In this document: in pieces, positions 55,135 to 63,508 of the stretch | Layout of the letters: every line of letters starts with the position of its first letter | Position numbering within the stretch: the stretch's first letter is position 1 | Source: CANDOC01 sp965261725 | GTDB taxonomy: Bacteria > Pseudomonadota > Gammaproteobacteria > Pseudomonadales > Endozoicomonadaceae | Direction: 5' to 3' | DNA: 64,000 nt | NCBI GenBank assembly: GCA_965261725.1 | Contig: CBDHDU010000043.1 | Coordinates: forward strand, 1 to 64,000 | The notes under the pieces: model-generated | Told to the model about the DNA's origin: nothing | Database searches by the model: none | What the model saw: only the letters and a program-made list of their open reading frames with translations | Position numbers and translations under genes: made by a program

Positions 55135-55613
55135 CTGTTCTCATCAGTGGTGTGCTGGCTGCGATTGTTGCTGCCGGGTTTGGATTGCTCGTAAACGTGC
55201 CGCCACGGGCGCTGCTGGCAACAGCCTTTCTGGGTGCCATGGGACGGATTATCCGGGAACTGTATCTCGCTTCTGGCGGTGGTATTGTTTTTGGTTCTCT
55301 GGTGGCTGCGCTCTGTATTGGTTTTGGGGGGATGATTCTGACCGTACACCAGTTTCGCCCGCCTACAGTTATTACGCTGGCGGCTGTTGTGCCTCTGGTG
55401 CCAGGCACTTACTTCTATGACTCGATTGTGAGCCTGTTAACGCTGATTTCTGATGGTGGTGCCGATGAACAGGCATTTGTGGCAATGGGGCGCAGCATGC
55501 TGATTGCTTTTCTTATAGCAATCTCGCTGGCAGCGGGGATTATTATGCCCAGATTCCTTCTGCGAGGCCGGTCTGTCAGAGAAATAATCGAAGCATTAAA
55601 AGGGCGAAAATGA
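55131..55613 (+). CDS. yjjB: YjjB-like exporter subunit, second pair
   Basis: 160 residues, four to five membrane helices, with LYLASGGGIVFGSLVAALC and AAVVPLVPGTYFYDSI, aligned with the same places in the first YjjB, and the shared C-terminal LLRGRSVREI. It is translationally coupled to the preceding gene (ATGA overlap). Confidence 0.85.
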   Translation: MTVLISGVLAAIVAAGFGLLVNVPPRALLATAFLGAMGRIIRELYLASGGGIVFGSLVAALCIGFGGMILTVHQFRPPTVITLAAVVPLVPGTYFYDSIVSLLTLISDGGADEQAFVAMGRSMLIAFLIAISLAAGIIMPRFLLRGRSVREIIEALKGRK

Positions 55614-55714
55614 TTGCTGTCGTGTTGGTCTCTGCGGCTTTCCCTATTTGTGCCTGATACCTGTAGCTGATATCAATACCCTGAACGATCCCGGTAATCA
55701 TCAGAACAGGTTCA

Positions 55715-56374
55715 ATGAAAATTAAATTGTCGACCTCTTTCCTGCGTACAGGTTGCAGCGTGGTATTGTCTTCGCTACTTGCCACCAGTGCTATTGCTGA
55801 GTCTCAGGCACCTATTGATGCGACTCAACTCTCTCATGGTCAGATCAAACGCCAGGGTGTAGTTGAGCAGAGCCTGCCAACAGAAGTCAGCCCTGAATTG
55901 AAAGCCAAGGCGAAAAGCCTGCCGTGGGATGCCCTGCGTCCACCGATTGATCAGGAACTGGTGAACCGTTATCGTAACAATGAAGTGACTTACGACGAGA
56001 TTAATAAATATCTGGAAGTCTATAACAAGCAAGTAGTTGCAGATTTAGACGGACAGTTTGTGAAAATGCCGGGTTATCTGGTACCGCTGAATATGACCAG
56101 CGATATGCGCTCTACCGAGTTCTTGCTGGTACCAACCATGGGCGCCTGTGTACATTTGCCACCACCACCAGCTAACCAGATTGTTCATATTGTTTTTGAA
56201 AATGGCCTTGCCTATGAAGAAACGGCATCAGTACCTTACTGGATTTATGGTGAGCTGAAGACTGAGAAGAAAACCAGTCGTTTCTCTGATGCGATGTATT
56301 CTATGAAGGCTGATCAGATTCAGGATTACAGAGAATCAGAAGAGTATAAGAAGCAGTTGGAAGCAAATAATTAA
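55715..56374 (+). CDS. Periplasmic DUF3299 protein
   Basis: 219 residues with a signal peptide ending SAIA-ES. The DUF3299 core is visible: LPWDALRPP, LDGQFVKMPGYLVPLNM, and FLLVPTMGACVHLPPPPANQIVHI with a conserved Cys-x-His. In Pseudomonas this family (PA4066) is the fourth gene of the Zur-controlled zinc cluster. Here it is separated from the first genes by the orphan gene and yjjPB, and no second Zur site is apparent within 100 bases upstream. Function unknown; the Cys/His site suggests metal handling. Confidence 0.85.
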   Translation: MKIKLSTSFLRTGCSVVLSSLLATSAIAESQAPIDATQLSHGQIKRQGVVEQSLPTEVSPELKAKAKSLPWDALRPPIDQELVNRYRNNEVTYDEINKYLEVYNKQVVADLDGQFVKMPGYLVPLNMTSDMRSTEFLLVPTMGACVHLPPPPANQIVHIVFENGLAYEETASVPYWIYGELKTEKKTSRFSDAMYSMKADQIQDYRESEEYKKQLEANN

Positions 56375-56384
56375 TTTCTATAGT

Positions 56385-56425
56385 ACAAAAGCATTGCGAT
56401 TGCTTAATGCTTTTGTGCTTTCTTT
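56385..56425 (+). terminator. Terminator after the DUF3299 gene
   Basis: acaaaagcatt pairs perfectly with aatgcttttgt around a 10-base loop, followed by gctttctttt, just after the DUF3299 stop. Confidence 0.8.
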
Positions 56426-56567
56426 TAAAGGTAATATTCTAACTCTCAAGCTGCACTGGAATATCCAAACAAAAATACATATGCTTGGGAATTATAAATG
56501 TGTCGTATTATTGGTCTTGCTTTGTAACTATTCAGCACCCAGCAAAGAGTGACCGCAGTAATTCTTC

Positions 56568-58177
56568 GTAACTATTCAGCACCCAGCAAAGAGTGACCGC
56601 AGTAATTCTTCATGGCTATAAGCAGGGCTTCAAAAACATTCTGCCCCTGCTTTCTCGCAGATGAAACATAACTTCGTATTCGGCAATACCATTTCGCCCC
56701 TTCCTCGCTTCTGATGCAGCCCGATATTTTTTGCTTCACCTTGCCATTTCTGATGTCTTGCTCGCTGCCATTATTGTCGAAGGGGATGTTGAGGTCGGTC
56801 ATGAACCTCAAAGTTTCGTCCTTGTACTCCACCAACCGCTTAAACAAGTTGAACGCTTTCGTATTCTTGACTTTGTCACGCCCCAACCGTTGCCGTACTC
56901 GTTCCATATAGTCGGCTTCTTCCGCTTGCGCCCTTTTTGCTGTTCGCTCGAACAGTGAAGAGATACGCTGGCGGATGGATTCCGGCATCGCCTTCATTCC
57001 CAGCTTTCTAAAACCATTGCTGAGGTGACAGGCCAGTCTCAGCAGCCGCTGAAGACGAGCCGCAAGATAGTTGCAGTCGCGATCAACGACACCCTGTAAC
57101 TCCCTCAGGTGGTGGGCATTGCAGAGTACATGAGCCGCAGCATAGCGGAAGTAAACCTTGTAGTGGTCATGAACCAGTATCCCGGCAAAGGTCAGCAAAA
57201 TACCCATCGTCTCTATGGCGGAATGTCCTTTACTCAAGTCCAGATGATAGTACGTCCACTTGTCAGTACGCAGGACATGCATCCACCACAGCGCTCCGGC
57301 TACTCTCATGCCTGTTTCATCAGCGCCTGCAATGGGTTCAACCTTAAGGGCGTCACTAATTGCCTGCTCAGTGCTGGCTAACCGGTCATAAGCATTGCTC
57401 TGGAAGGTGCAGATGGAACCCGGACTGACTTCCAATCCGAAAATATCCATGAAGAACTGGGAGGCACGCTTGCAAGGTATAAGTTGATACTGACAAAGAT
57501 ACACGGCCAGCGCCTGAGTCACCGGTCCATACTGCACGTGAGCATCAACTCCTTCAGGGAAACGGGCTTGTGTCATGTGACCGCAGCGGCACTCTTTGAT
57601 TTCGGCCACATGGGCTGTCACTTCAAAGTGACCAAAACGACCCGGTTCAAATACTTGCCTTTCAACCAACTTGGCAATGTTTGCAGAGTGCAGGGACTGA
57701 TGGCACTTCTCACAGTCTATAACCGGGTGATATTGGGTGCGGTCAGTGTCAGCGACTTGCTGAAGCGTTGAACCTTTGTGACCTTTCTGACCGCCGGGCT
57801 TTCGACCAGACCTCTGTCGTAAGCTTTTTGGGTTAGGTTTGTCGTCTTGTGGCTCACCCTCCACCGTGGCAGATGAGTCTTTCTGTTTGGCAGCAGGCTT
57901 TGCATAACCGTCTGTAGAGGGAGGCTTACTGCTGTTCCGGCTGTTGATGTTGAGTCTGTCCGCGAGTTCCTTATTTTCTGTTTCCAGTTTTGCTACCTGA
58001 TCGCCCAGGCCACCGATCTGCTCTTGCTGATCATTTACGATAGCAAGGAGGGTGACGATAATCTGAAACTCGGGATCAAGTTGACTCATAACAAGCGTTG
58101 GTCAGAGAAGAACTGTATTTGAAAATGACACAAAATCACGAAAATACCAGCTTATTGTGAGGGTGCTGAATAGTTAC
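56568..58177 (-). mobile_element. IS66 family element, copy 2, complete, nested in copy 3
   Basis: Inverted ends gtaactattcagcaccc on both sides, and the 8-base duplication aattcttc at 56560-56567 and 58178-58185. The target is copy 3 itself, 44 bases from its right end, so two near-identical ends stand in tandem. Confidence 0.95.
56572..58089 (-). CDS. IS66 family transposase, copy 2
   Basis: 505 residues, translation identical to copy 1 at 13356-14873, with all DDE residues in place. Confidence 0.95.
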   Translation of the reverse strand: MSQLDPEFQIIVTLLAIVNDQQEQIGGLGDQVAKLETENKELADRLNINSRNSSKPPSTDGYAKPAAKQKDSSATVEGEPQDDKPNPKSLRQRSGRKPGGQKGHKGSTLQQVADTDRTQYHPVIDCEKCHQSLHSANIAKLVERQVFEPGRFGHFEVTAHVAEIKECRCGHMTQARFPEGVDAHVQYGPVTQALAVYLCQYQLIPCKRASQFFMDIFGLEVSPGSICTFQSNAYDRLASTEQAISDALKVEPIAGADETGMRVAGALWWMHVLRTDKWTYYHLDLSKGHSAIETMGILLTFAGILVHDHYKVYFRYAAAHVLCNAHHLRELQGVVDRDCNYLAARLQRLLRLACHLSNGFRKLGMKAMPESIRQRISSLFERTAKRAQAEEADYMERVRQRLGRDKVKNTKAFNLFKRLVEYKDETLRFMTDLNIPFDNNGSEQDIRNGKVKQKISGCIRSEEGAKWYCRIRSYVSSARKQGQNVFEALLIAMKNYCGHSLLGAE

Positions 58178-58932
58178 AATTCTTCATGGCTATAAGCAGG
58201 GCTTCAAAAACATTCTGCCCCTGCTTTCTCGCAGATGAAACATAACTTCGTATTCGGCAATACCATTTCGCCCCTTCCTCGCTTCTGATGCAGCCCGATA
58301 TTTTTTGCTTCACCTTGCCATTTCTGATGTCTTGCTCGCTGCCATTATTGTCGAAGGGGATGTTGAGGTCGGTCATGAACCTCAAAGTTTCGTCCTTGTA
58401 CTCCACCAACCGCTTAAACAAGTTGAACGCTTTCGTATTCTTGACTTTGTCACGCCCCAACCGTTGCCGTACTCGTTCCATATAGTCGGCTTCTTCCGCT
58501 TGCGCCCTTTTTGCTGTTCGCTCGAACAGTGAAGAGATACGCTGGCGGATGGATTCCGGCATCGCCTTCATTCCCAGCTTTCTAAAACCATTGCTGAGGT
58601 GACAGGCCAGTCTCAGCAGCCGCTGAAGACGAGCCGCAAGATAGTTGCAGTCGCGATCAACGACACCCTGTAACTCCCTCAGGTGGTGGGCATTGCAGAG
58701 TACATGAGCCGCAGCATAGCGGAAGTAAACCTTGTAGTGGTCATGAACCAGTATCCCGGCAAAGGTCAGCAAAATACCCATCGTCTCTATGGCGGAATGT
58801 CCTTTACTCAAGTCCAGATGATAGTACGTCCACTTGTCAGTACGCAGGACATGCATCCACCACAGCGCTCCGGCTACTCTCATGCCTGTTTCATCAGCGC
58901 CTGCAATGGGTTCAACCTTAAGGGCGTCACTA
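58152..58932 (-). pseudogene. IS66 transposase copy 3, C-terminal half
   Basis: From SDALKVEPIAGADETG to the C-terminus, as in copies 1 and 2; the last codons differ because copy 2 is inserted there (ends MKNCNYSAPSQ). It lacks a native start. The other half is at 60398-61128. Confidence 0.93.
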
Positions 58933-58948
58933 TCGGCTTTGGATGCAC

Positions 58949-59074
58949 TCACAGTTTCAGTAGCCTAAATGCCTTTTTCTTAGCGGTAAGTAACGCACCG
59001 ATACTCTCATGCTGGCTGAATTCATTCCCCCGACTCTTGTCGCTGATCTGAATATATGCTGTAAATTGTTTCAT
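58949..59074 (-). CDS. 41-residue ORF with a good ribosome site
   Basis: ATG 59074 is preceded by cagggagcaaa, a good ribosome site at normal spacing. The peptide MKQFTAYIQISDKSRGNEFS ... AKKKAFRLLKL is basic and has no membrane helix. It stops 16 bases before the segment boundary, so it may be a complete small protein or a truncated one. No family recognised. Confidence 0.4.
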   Translation of the reverse strand: MKQFTAYIQISDKSRGNEFSQHESIGALLTAKKKAFRLLKL

Positions 59075-59262
59075 TTTGCTCCCTGTCTCACATAGTGATT
59101 AAATAATGTGATAGACGAGATAAAAAGGAGAGAGAAATCAATTACTACTAGAATCAAACCTTATTCCGGCAGCTACCTAATCACGATTGAATCAGCTGCT
59201 GTGATATAGTCCCATATTGAAGAATTTTTCGCGTTGCTTTAATTTGATGCAGGATACGATAA

Positions 59263-59874
59263 ATGATAAAAAAAATAGTGCTAATTTTAGTGACAAGCTT
59301 GATGTTTACTGGCTGCTCAAGTCAATCTGTACAAAACAATCCTAAGGAGCAGCCAAGTTTAGAAGCATACCATGGTCTTGCTGACAAAAATGTATATGCT
59401 TACATATGTAGGGAGAGGGGGTTAGTTAACAGCTTTCAATCAACCACATATTCTGCATATTATTCGAATTATTATAAAAATCGCTTTGATTTCGACATGA
59501 CTTTCTTGAGCACTGTAGCTGATAATAGATATAAAAAAATCATGTCTCTTTCTATAGGTGTTATAAAAAGCCATTGTGATAAAATTATTACCTCCGTTAA
59601 CAGCCTGCAAAAATACCGTGCATCCCAGCAACCAGCTCAGGCTTATGACGAAAAACGTCCTATTCAGTATAATTCATCGAGAAGAAGTCAATCTCTGAAA
59701 GAACTTGCTAAAACTCTTCAAGAAATGGGCAATGCGGCGCAACAAGCAAGCAGTAAAGCTCTTCAACAGTCAGATAGCTTTAAAGTACCAATTTTCAACC
59801 CTCCTCTCATATATGGAGGACAAAGGAACGTACAAAATTGTTATCAAGCTGGAGGGGTTTGGTATTGCCCTTAA
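59263..59874 (+). CDS. Lipoprotein of unknown function
   Basis: 203 residues. The N-terminus MIKKIVLILVTSLMFTGC is a lipoprotein signal with Cys18. The mature part is rich in Tyr, Asn and Gln (TYSAYYSNYYKNRF) and ends GGVWYCP. Its AT-rich base use differs from the core genes of the window, which suggests it came from elsewhere. It is the main passenger of the 1465-bp segment. Family not recognised. Confidence 0.65.
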   Translation: MIKKIVLILVTSLMFTGCSSQSVQNNPKEQPSLEAYHGLADKNVYAYICRERGLVNSFQSTTYSAYYSNYYKNRFDFDMTFLSTVADNRYKKIMSLSIGVIKSHCDKIITSVNSLQKYRASQQPAQAYDEKRPIQYNSSRRSQSLKELAKTLQEMGNAAQQASSKALQQSDSFKVPIFNPPLIYGGQRNVQNCYQAGGVWYCP

Positions 59875-59915
59875 AGAAAATCATTTCGGTTGCTTCCTTT
59901 GGTAGCTTCTAAGTG

Positions 59916-59936
59916 CCTCGGCGATAACCGCCGAGG
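59916..59936 (+). terminator. Hairpin after the lipoprotein gene
   Basis: cctcggcg pairs perfectly with cgccgagg across five bases, 41 bases after the stop. It has no T tract, so termination is uncertain. Confidence 0.5.
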
Positions 59937-60004
59937 ACTTCAAGCTAGAGCCATCCTATTTGATGCAGAACCAGTAACAGCCCAGAGAGCGCATTAATGA
60001 TTAA

Positions 60005-60286
60005 TGCTGGATCAAAGGTAACTCCGATTGCGATACGCATTTTCATGGTTATTACCATTTCAATGCAGTCGCAACAGCGCTGCGCGACTACGTAAAAACG
60101 TGGCCATGCTTTGATGGTTACTTCGATGAGCAAATTGCTCGCACGGGCATGCAGAGTTTCATTCATCTTATTGGCCATCTTACAGAGCATTTGCCAACAC
60201 TCCGGGGGTTCTCAAATCGTAGGGTCCAGTTGTACCCGCAACTAGGTGTCCTCAACCTAAGCTTCCCCAAGGTCGCAAGTCTATAA
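60005..60286 (+). pseudogene. Unidentified 93-codon gene fragment
   Basis: An open frame with no start codon at its beginning reads like real protein: THFHGYYHFNAVATALRDYV, then KTWPCFDGYFDEQIARTGMQ and IHLIGHLTEHLPTLRGF, and then stops. Aromatic and His content is balanced, as in a folded enzyme or transposase domain, but I cannot name it. The 111 bases from here to 60397 carry no other feature. Confidence 0.35.
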
Positions 60287-60397
60287 AACCTAATCTGGGC
60301 TTGTTTACAGTAACTCAATGTCAAAAGGGAATTTTTAGACCAATTTATCGTAACCGCAGTAGGACAGTCTTAAGTCCGACAGGCTCCTAGCTAAATT

Positions 60398-61128
60398 ATT
60401 GCCTGCTCAGTGCTGGCTAACCGGTCATAAGCATTGCTCTGGAAGGTGCAGATGGAACCCGGACTGACTTCCAATCCGAAAATATCCATGAAGAACTGGG
60501 AGGCACGCTTGCAAGGTATAAGTTGATACTGACAAAGATACACGGCCAGCGCCTGAGTCACCGGTCCATACTGCACGTGAGCATCAACTCCTTCAGGGAA
60601 ACGGGCTTGTGTCATGTGACCGCAGCGGCACTCTTTGATTTCGGCCACATGGGCTGTCACTTCAAAGTGACCAAAACGACCCGGTTCAAATACTTGCCTT
60701 TCAACCAACTTGGCAATGTTTGCAGAGTGCAGGGACTGATGGCACTTCTCACAGTCTATAACCGGGTGATATTGGGTGCGGTCAGTGTCAGCGACTTGCT
60801 GAAGCGTTGAACCTTTGTGACCTTTCTGACCGCCGGGCTTTCGACCAGACCTCTGTCGTAAGCTTTTTGGGTTAGGTTTGTCGTCTTGTGGCTCACCCTC
60901 CACCGTGGCAGATGAGTCTTTCTGTTTGGCAGCAGGCTTTGCATAACCGTCTGTAGAGGGAGGCTTACTGCTGTTCCGGCTGTTGATGTTGAGTCTGTCC
61001 GCGAGTTCCTTATTTTCTGTTTCCAGTTTCGCTACCTGATCGCCCAGGCCACCGATCTGCTCTTGCTGATCATTTACGATAGCAAGGAGGGTGACGATAA
61101 TCTGAAACTCGGGATCAAGTTGACTCAT
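60398..61128 (-). pseudogene. IS66 transposase copy 3, N-terminal half
   Basis: From MSQLDPEFQIIVTLLAIVND to RLASTEQAI, identical to copies 1 and 2 in translation, then cut by the 1465-bp segment. It keeps the coiled coil and zinc-finger part but no DDE residues. Confidence 0.93.
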
Positions 61129-61556
61129 AACAAGCGTTGGTCAGAGAAGAACTGTATTTGAAAATGACACAAAATCACGAAAATACCAGCTTATTGTGAG
61201 GGTGCTGAATAGTTACCTTGCTTTTTGTTCTTTGTTTCGATTTGTTTCGGGTGTGATAAAAAATATGCAATTTATAATAAGTCAGGAATAGCAGTATATG
61301 AAACTTATCCAGATAATGGGAATTCAGGTAAGTGGGTTAGTCTTTTGGTTCCTGATGCTTGGGTAGCTAAAAATATATTAGGATTATTTAGTCAGCTCGA
61401 GCCATACTTAACTTTTAACCCACTCGACCCCAAAGAAGATATTGAATATCTCCCGAGTCAAATAAAAACATGGATGCGTGAAGCGGGCGAAGATTTATCC
61501 TATTGTAAATTGATCAAAAAAATTATGACTTCTATAGATGGCCGAGCTAAAAAATA

Positions 61557-62931
61557 GCCTCGTCAGCAAAATCTGTGGGTAGTTTCTGGTTCAGGCAGCT
61601 TGCCAAGCGCATGATATAAAGCAATTTCTGCACATTTATAGGTTCTGAATCCATACGATTTTCTCGTAGTGAGTTTTATCTTGGTATTCAGCCCCTCAAC
61701 AATTCCGCTGGAAAATGCCTTTTTTGCCCTGAACCAGTTCAGGATAAGCGGCTTATGTCGCCGAACAGTTTTAGCCACTTTCTTCATTGGCTCTATCTTT
61801 GATCGCATGACTCTTGTGCACCACCGATCCAGATACTTTCCTGCCCAGTGTGGTGAAATGTAGTCCCAGAAAACCTGGAACTCTTCTCTGAGCAGGTAAC
61901 CCCTGACACTTTTCAGGTTGTACTGGAGCACTGTGTTTAGCTTGATCTCTTCTTTCTCGGTCAGGTTCTCTTTTCTCTTGAGTAGGCACCAGCGAGTTTT
62001 TTTCAGAACAGGTTCATATCCGGCTGCCTGAAGCTGTTTGTGCTCTGAGGCTCTGACTTCATCAATGGCCTTGTTCAGCATGGCAACAATATGGAAACGA
62101 TCCAGAATATGCAGCGCCTGGCTGGCATACTCCGCAATCGCTTTCACGTAGGGCTGCCACATGTCAGAGCAGACATACTTCAACTGCTGGCTTCTCTGTG
62201 CACCAAAGAATGAGAAGAAACTGCGAATGGTGGCTTCGGTTCGCTCCTGTCCAACCCACAACAGTCGTGTGTTGTCACGGTCGATCTGGTAAACCACAGT
62301 CAGGTATTTATGGCCTGTTTGATACGCCACCTCATCCACACCAATGGCCTTGATATTGTCGAGAGGGCGATGTGCTTTGCCCCATTCAACCACATACTCA
62401 ACAGCATGAAAGACCTTCTCCCATGAGGTATTGAAAATGCAGGCCACCTCTTTCCACGAGAGCTTTCGGGCCCAGTTTGCCAAAAACTGCATGTAGACTT
62501 TGGTAAGTTCTTTCTTGCCATCCGCCCATGGAACCTGTTCAACCTTTACGCCACATGTCTTGCATTCAACCCGACGCATTCTGTAGAGCAGAAAAACCCT
62601 GATGCCCCAGAGGGGAACGAATTCGAAGCGACGCTCAGCAAGGCGGTCATAGCCCGGAGCAGCTTTTTTGCATCCTGAGCAGATAGCATGACTGTTCTTC
62701 CGTGGAGCCACAGTCACATTGAATACTTCAGAGCCCTGGTAGAAGCCGAGTTTTACATCCTGATAAACAAAAGACTTGAGTTTATGAACTTTATTGAGGA
62801 TAGTTTTTATCAGCATCAGCGCGCTTCTTGTTCTTTTTTGTCTGCAAACAAAAAAATTACCAGAAGTCAGCCGCTGGTGCTTCTACCCTCAAAATTCGTT
62901 TCTGTTTACCCACAGATATGCCTGAAGAGCC
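61557..62931 (-). mobile_element. ISL3 family element, copy 2, complete (1375 bp)
   Basis: It has the same ends as copy 1. The 8-base duplication aaaaaata lies at 61549-61556 and 62932-62939. It contains neither the MITE nor the intron, which gives the reference for delimiting both in copy 1. Confidence 0.95.
61563..62816 (-). CDS. ISL3 family transposase, intact
   Basis: 417 residues. N-terminal zinc fingers (CSGCKK, CKTCGV), helix-turn-helix region, and DDE residues: Asp in IGVDEVAY, Asp in VCSDMWQPY, Glu in SGIVEGLNTKIKL. The ISL3 signature near the C-terminus (TRKSYGFRTY) is present. It could supply transposase in trans to the damaged copy 1. Confidence 0.95.
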   Translation of the reverse strand: MLIKTILNKVHKLKSFVYQDVKLGFYQGSEVFNVTVAPRKNSHAICSGCKKAAPGYDRLAERRFEFVPLWGIRVFLLYRMRRVECKTCGVKVEQVPWADGKKELTKVYMQFLANWARKLSWKEVACIFNTSWEKVFHAVEYVVEWGKAHRPLDNIKAIGVDEVAYQTGHKYLTVVYQIDRDNTRLLWVGQERTEATIRSFFSFFGAQRSQQLKYVCSDMWQPYVKAIAEYASQALHILDRFHIVAMLNKAIDEVRASEHKQLQAAGYEPVLKKTRWCLLKRKENLTEKEEIKLNTVLQYNLKSVRGYLLREEFQVFWDYISPHWAGKYLDRWCTRVMRSKIEPMKKVAKTVRRHKPLILNWFRAKKAFSSGIVEGLNTKIKLTTRKSYGFRTYKCAEIALYHALGKLPEPETTHRFC

Positions 62932-62969
62932 AAAAAATAGAATGGCTAAATGCATTTAATGAATGCACT

Positions 62970-63395
62970 ATGCTTTCGGGGGGTGAGCACTATCCGGGAA
63001 CTAACGCTAGAGTGACAGTTGATGCAGTAATTTATAGATTTTGTGATTGTTGTTTTTTGTATGTACAGGTGCATAGAGTAAAAGAAGAATTTTTAGTTTT
63101 TATTCCTGAGGATGGTTTTGGGCTGTGTTGCCGACAATAGTTGGCGTACTAACGCACCAATCACAGGTTTTCCGATGGGACTTATGATTAGCAGAAGTTA
63201 CAAAAATTATGTAATGCCCACGAGTCATAGGCTTATCCAGAAATGCAGGAAATATAGGGGTTGTAGCCCTTCAACTATCGCCGACAACACAGCCATGGTT
63301 TTGAGTGGGATCGTATAAATAGGAAAAGAAAGCCATCTGAAATTCATCATAATGGAATAGATCTCAAGCGTAGAGCACTGAGAGATAATTCATAA
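62970..63395 (+). pseudogene. Small unknown gene interrupted by MITE copy 2
   Basis: Removing the MITE and one 9-base duplicate joins 62970-63120 to 63304-63395 in one frame of 81 codons including the stop (MLSGGEHYPGTNARVTVDAV ... FLVFIPEDGFEWDRINRKRK ... RRALRDNS). The frame is also open upstream to the ISL3 edge, so the true start may have been lost. Unknown family. It follows the lipoprotein-like gene interrupted at 56524, and the two probably formed one small operon before the insertions. Confidence 0.5.
63121..63294 (-). mobile_element. 174-bp MITE, copy 2
   Basis: In reverse orientation to copy 1, matching it at 172 of 174 positions. The 9-base duplication atggttttg flanks it at 63112-63120 and 63295-63303. 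It interrupts a small unknown gene. Confidence 0.92.
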
Positions 63396-63508
63396 ATATC
63401 AAACCGAGAGGATGTTGGTTTGTGTTCATTTCTGGTTGATGTGCTCTTTCTTATTGTTTGAGCTTGCTATAAAGTCGCTTCCGCAACCAACACTTGTGGA
63501 TATCCCCT

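Larger units (their letters stand above)
58933..60397. other. 1465-bp segment inserted in IS66 copy 3 without target duplication
   Basis: Comparison with copies 1 and 2 shows that the sequence cgtcacta|attgcctg was opened cleanly: no base of the IS is lost or duplicated. The segment holds a 41-residue minus-strand ORF, a lipoprotein gene with its own promoter region and a hairpin after it, and a 93-codon broken frame. I saw no inverted repeats at its ends. The right end (gtccgacaggctcctag) looks like the end of another transposon, unidentified. Confidence 0.8.
56524..61216 (-). mobile_element. IS66 family element, copy 3, holding a nested IS66 and a 1465-bp segment
   Basis: It is flanked by the 8-base duplication cttgcttt (56516-56523 and 61217-61224). 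Its 44-base right end is at 56524-56567, then comes copy 2 with its duplicate, then the C-terminal half of its transposase (58152-58932), a 1465-bp foreign segment (58933-60397), and the N-terminal half (60398-61128) to the left end. Total length 4693 minus 1618 minus 1465 is 1610, the size of an intact copy. Confidence 0.93.
56500..61557 (+). pseudogene. Small lipoprotein-like gene cut near its start by IS66 copy 3
   Basis: Removing 56524-61224 (IS66 copy 3, everything nested in it, and one 8-base duplicate) joins 56500-56523 to 61225-61557. A GTG start then gives MSYYWSCFLFFVSICFGCDK, a hydrophobic leader ending in a Cys that could be a lipidation site, followed by about 100 soluble residues (YAIYNKSGIAVYETYPDNGN ... 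KLIKKIMTSIDGRAKK). The remaining part could still start at TTG 61225 but would lack most of the leader. I do not recognise the family. The start choice is tentative. ISL3 copy 2 begins exactly at the final base of its TAG stop. Confidence 0.5.

Noticed and set aside
56524..56620. Tandem 44-base repeat as a CRISPR-like or satellite repeat
   Set aside because: It is explained exactly by IS66 copy 2 inserting 44 bases from the end of IS66 copy 3; no spacers or further repeats exist.
59945..60190. Minus-strand 81-residue ORF in the 1465-bp segment
   Set aside because: The plus-strand frame in the same place reads more like protein; this one has no ribosome site and looks like its shadow.
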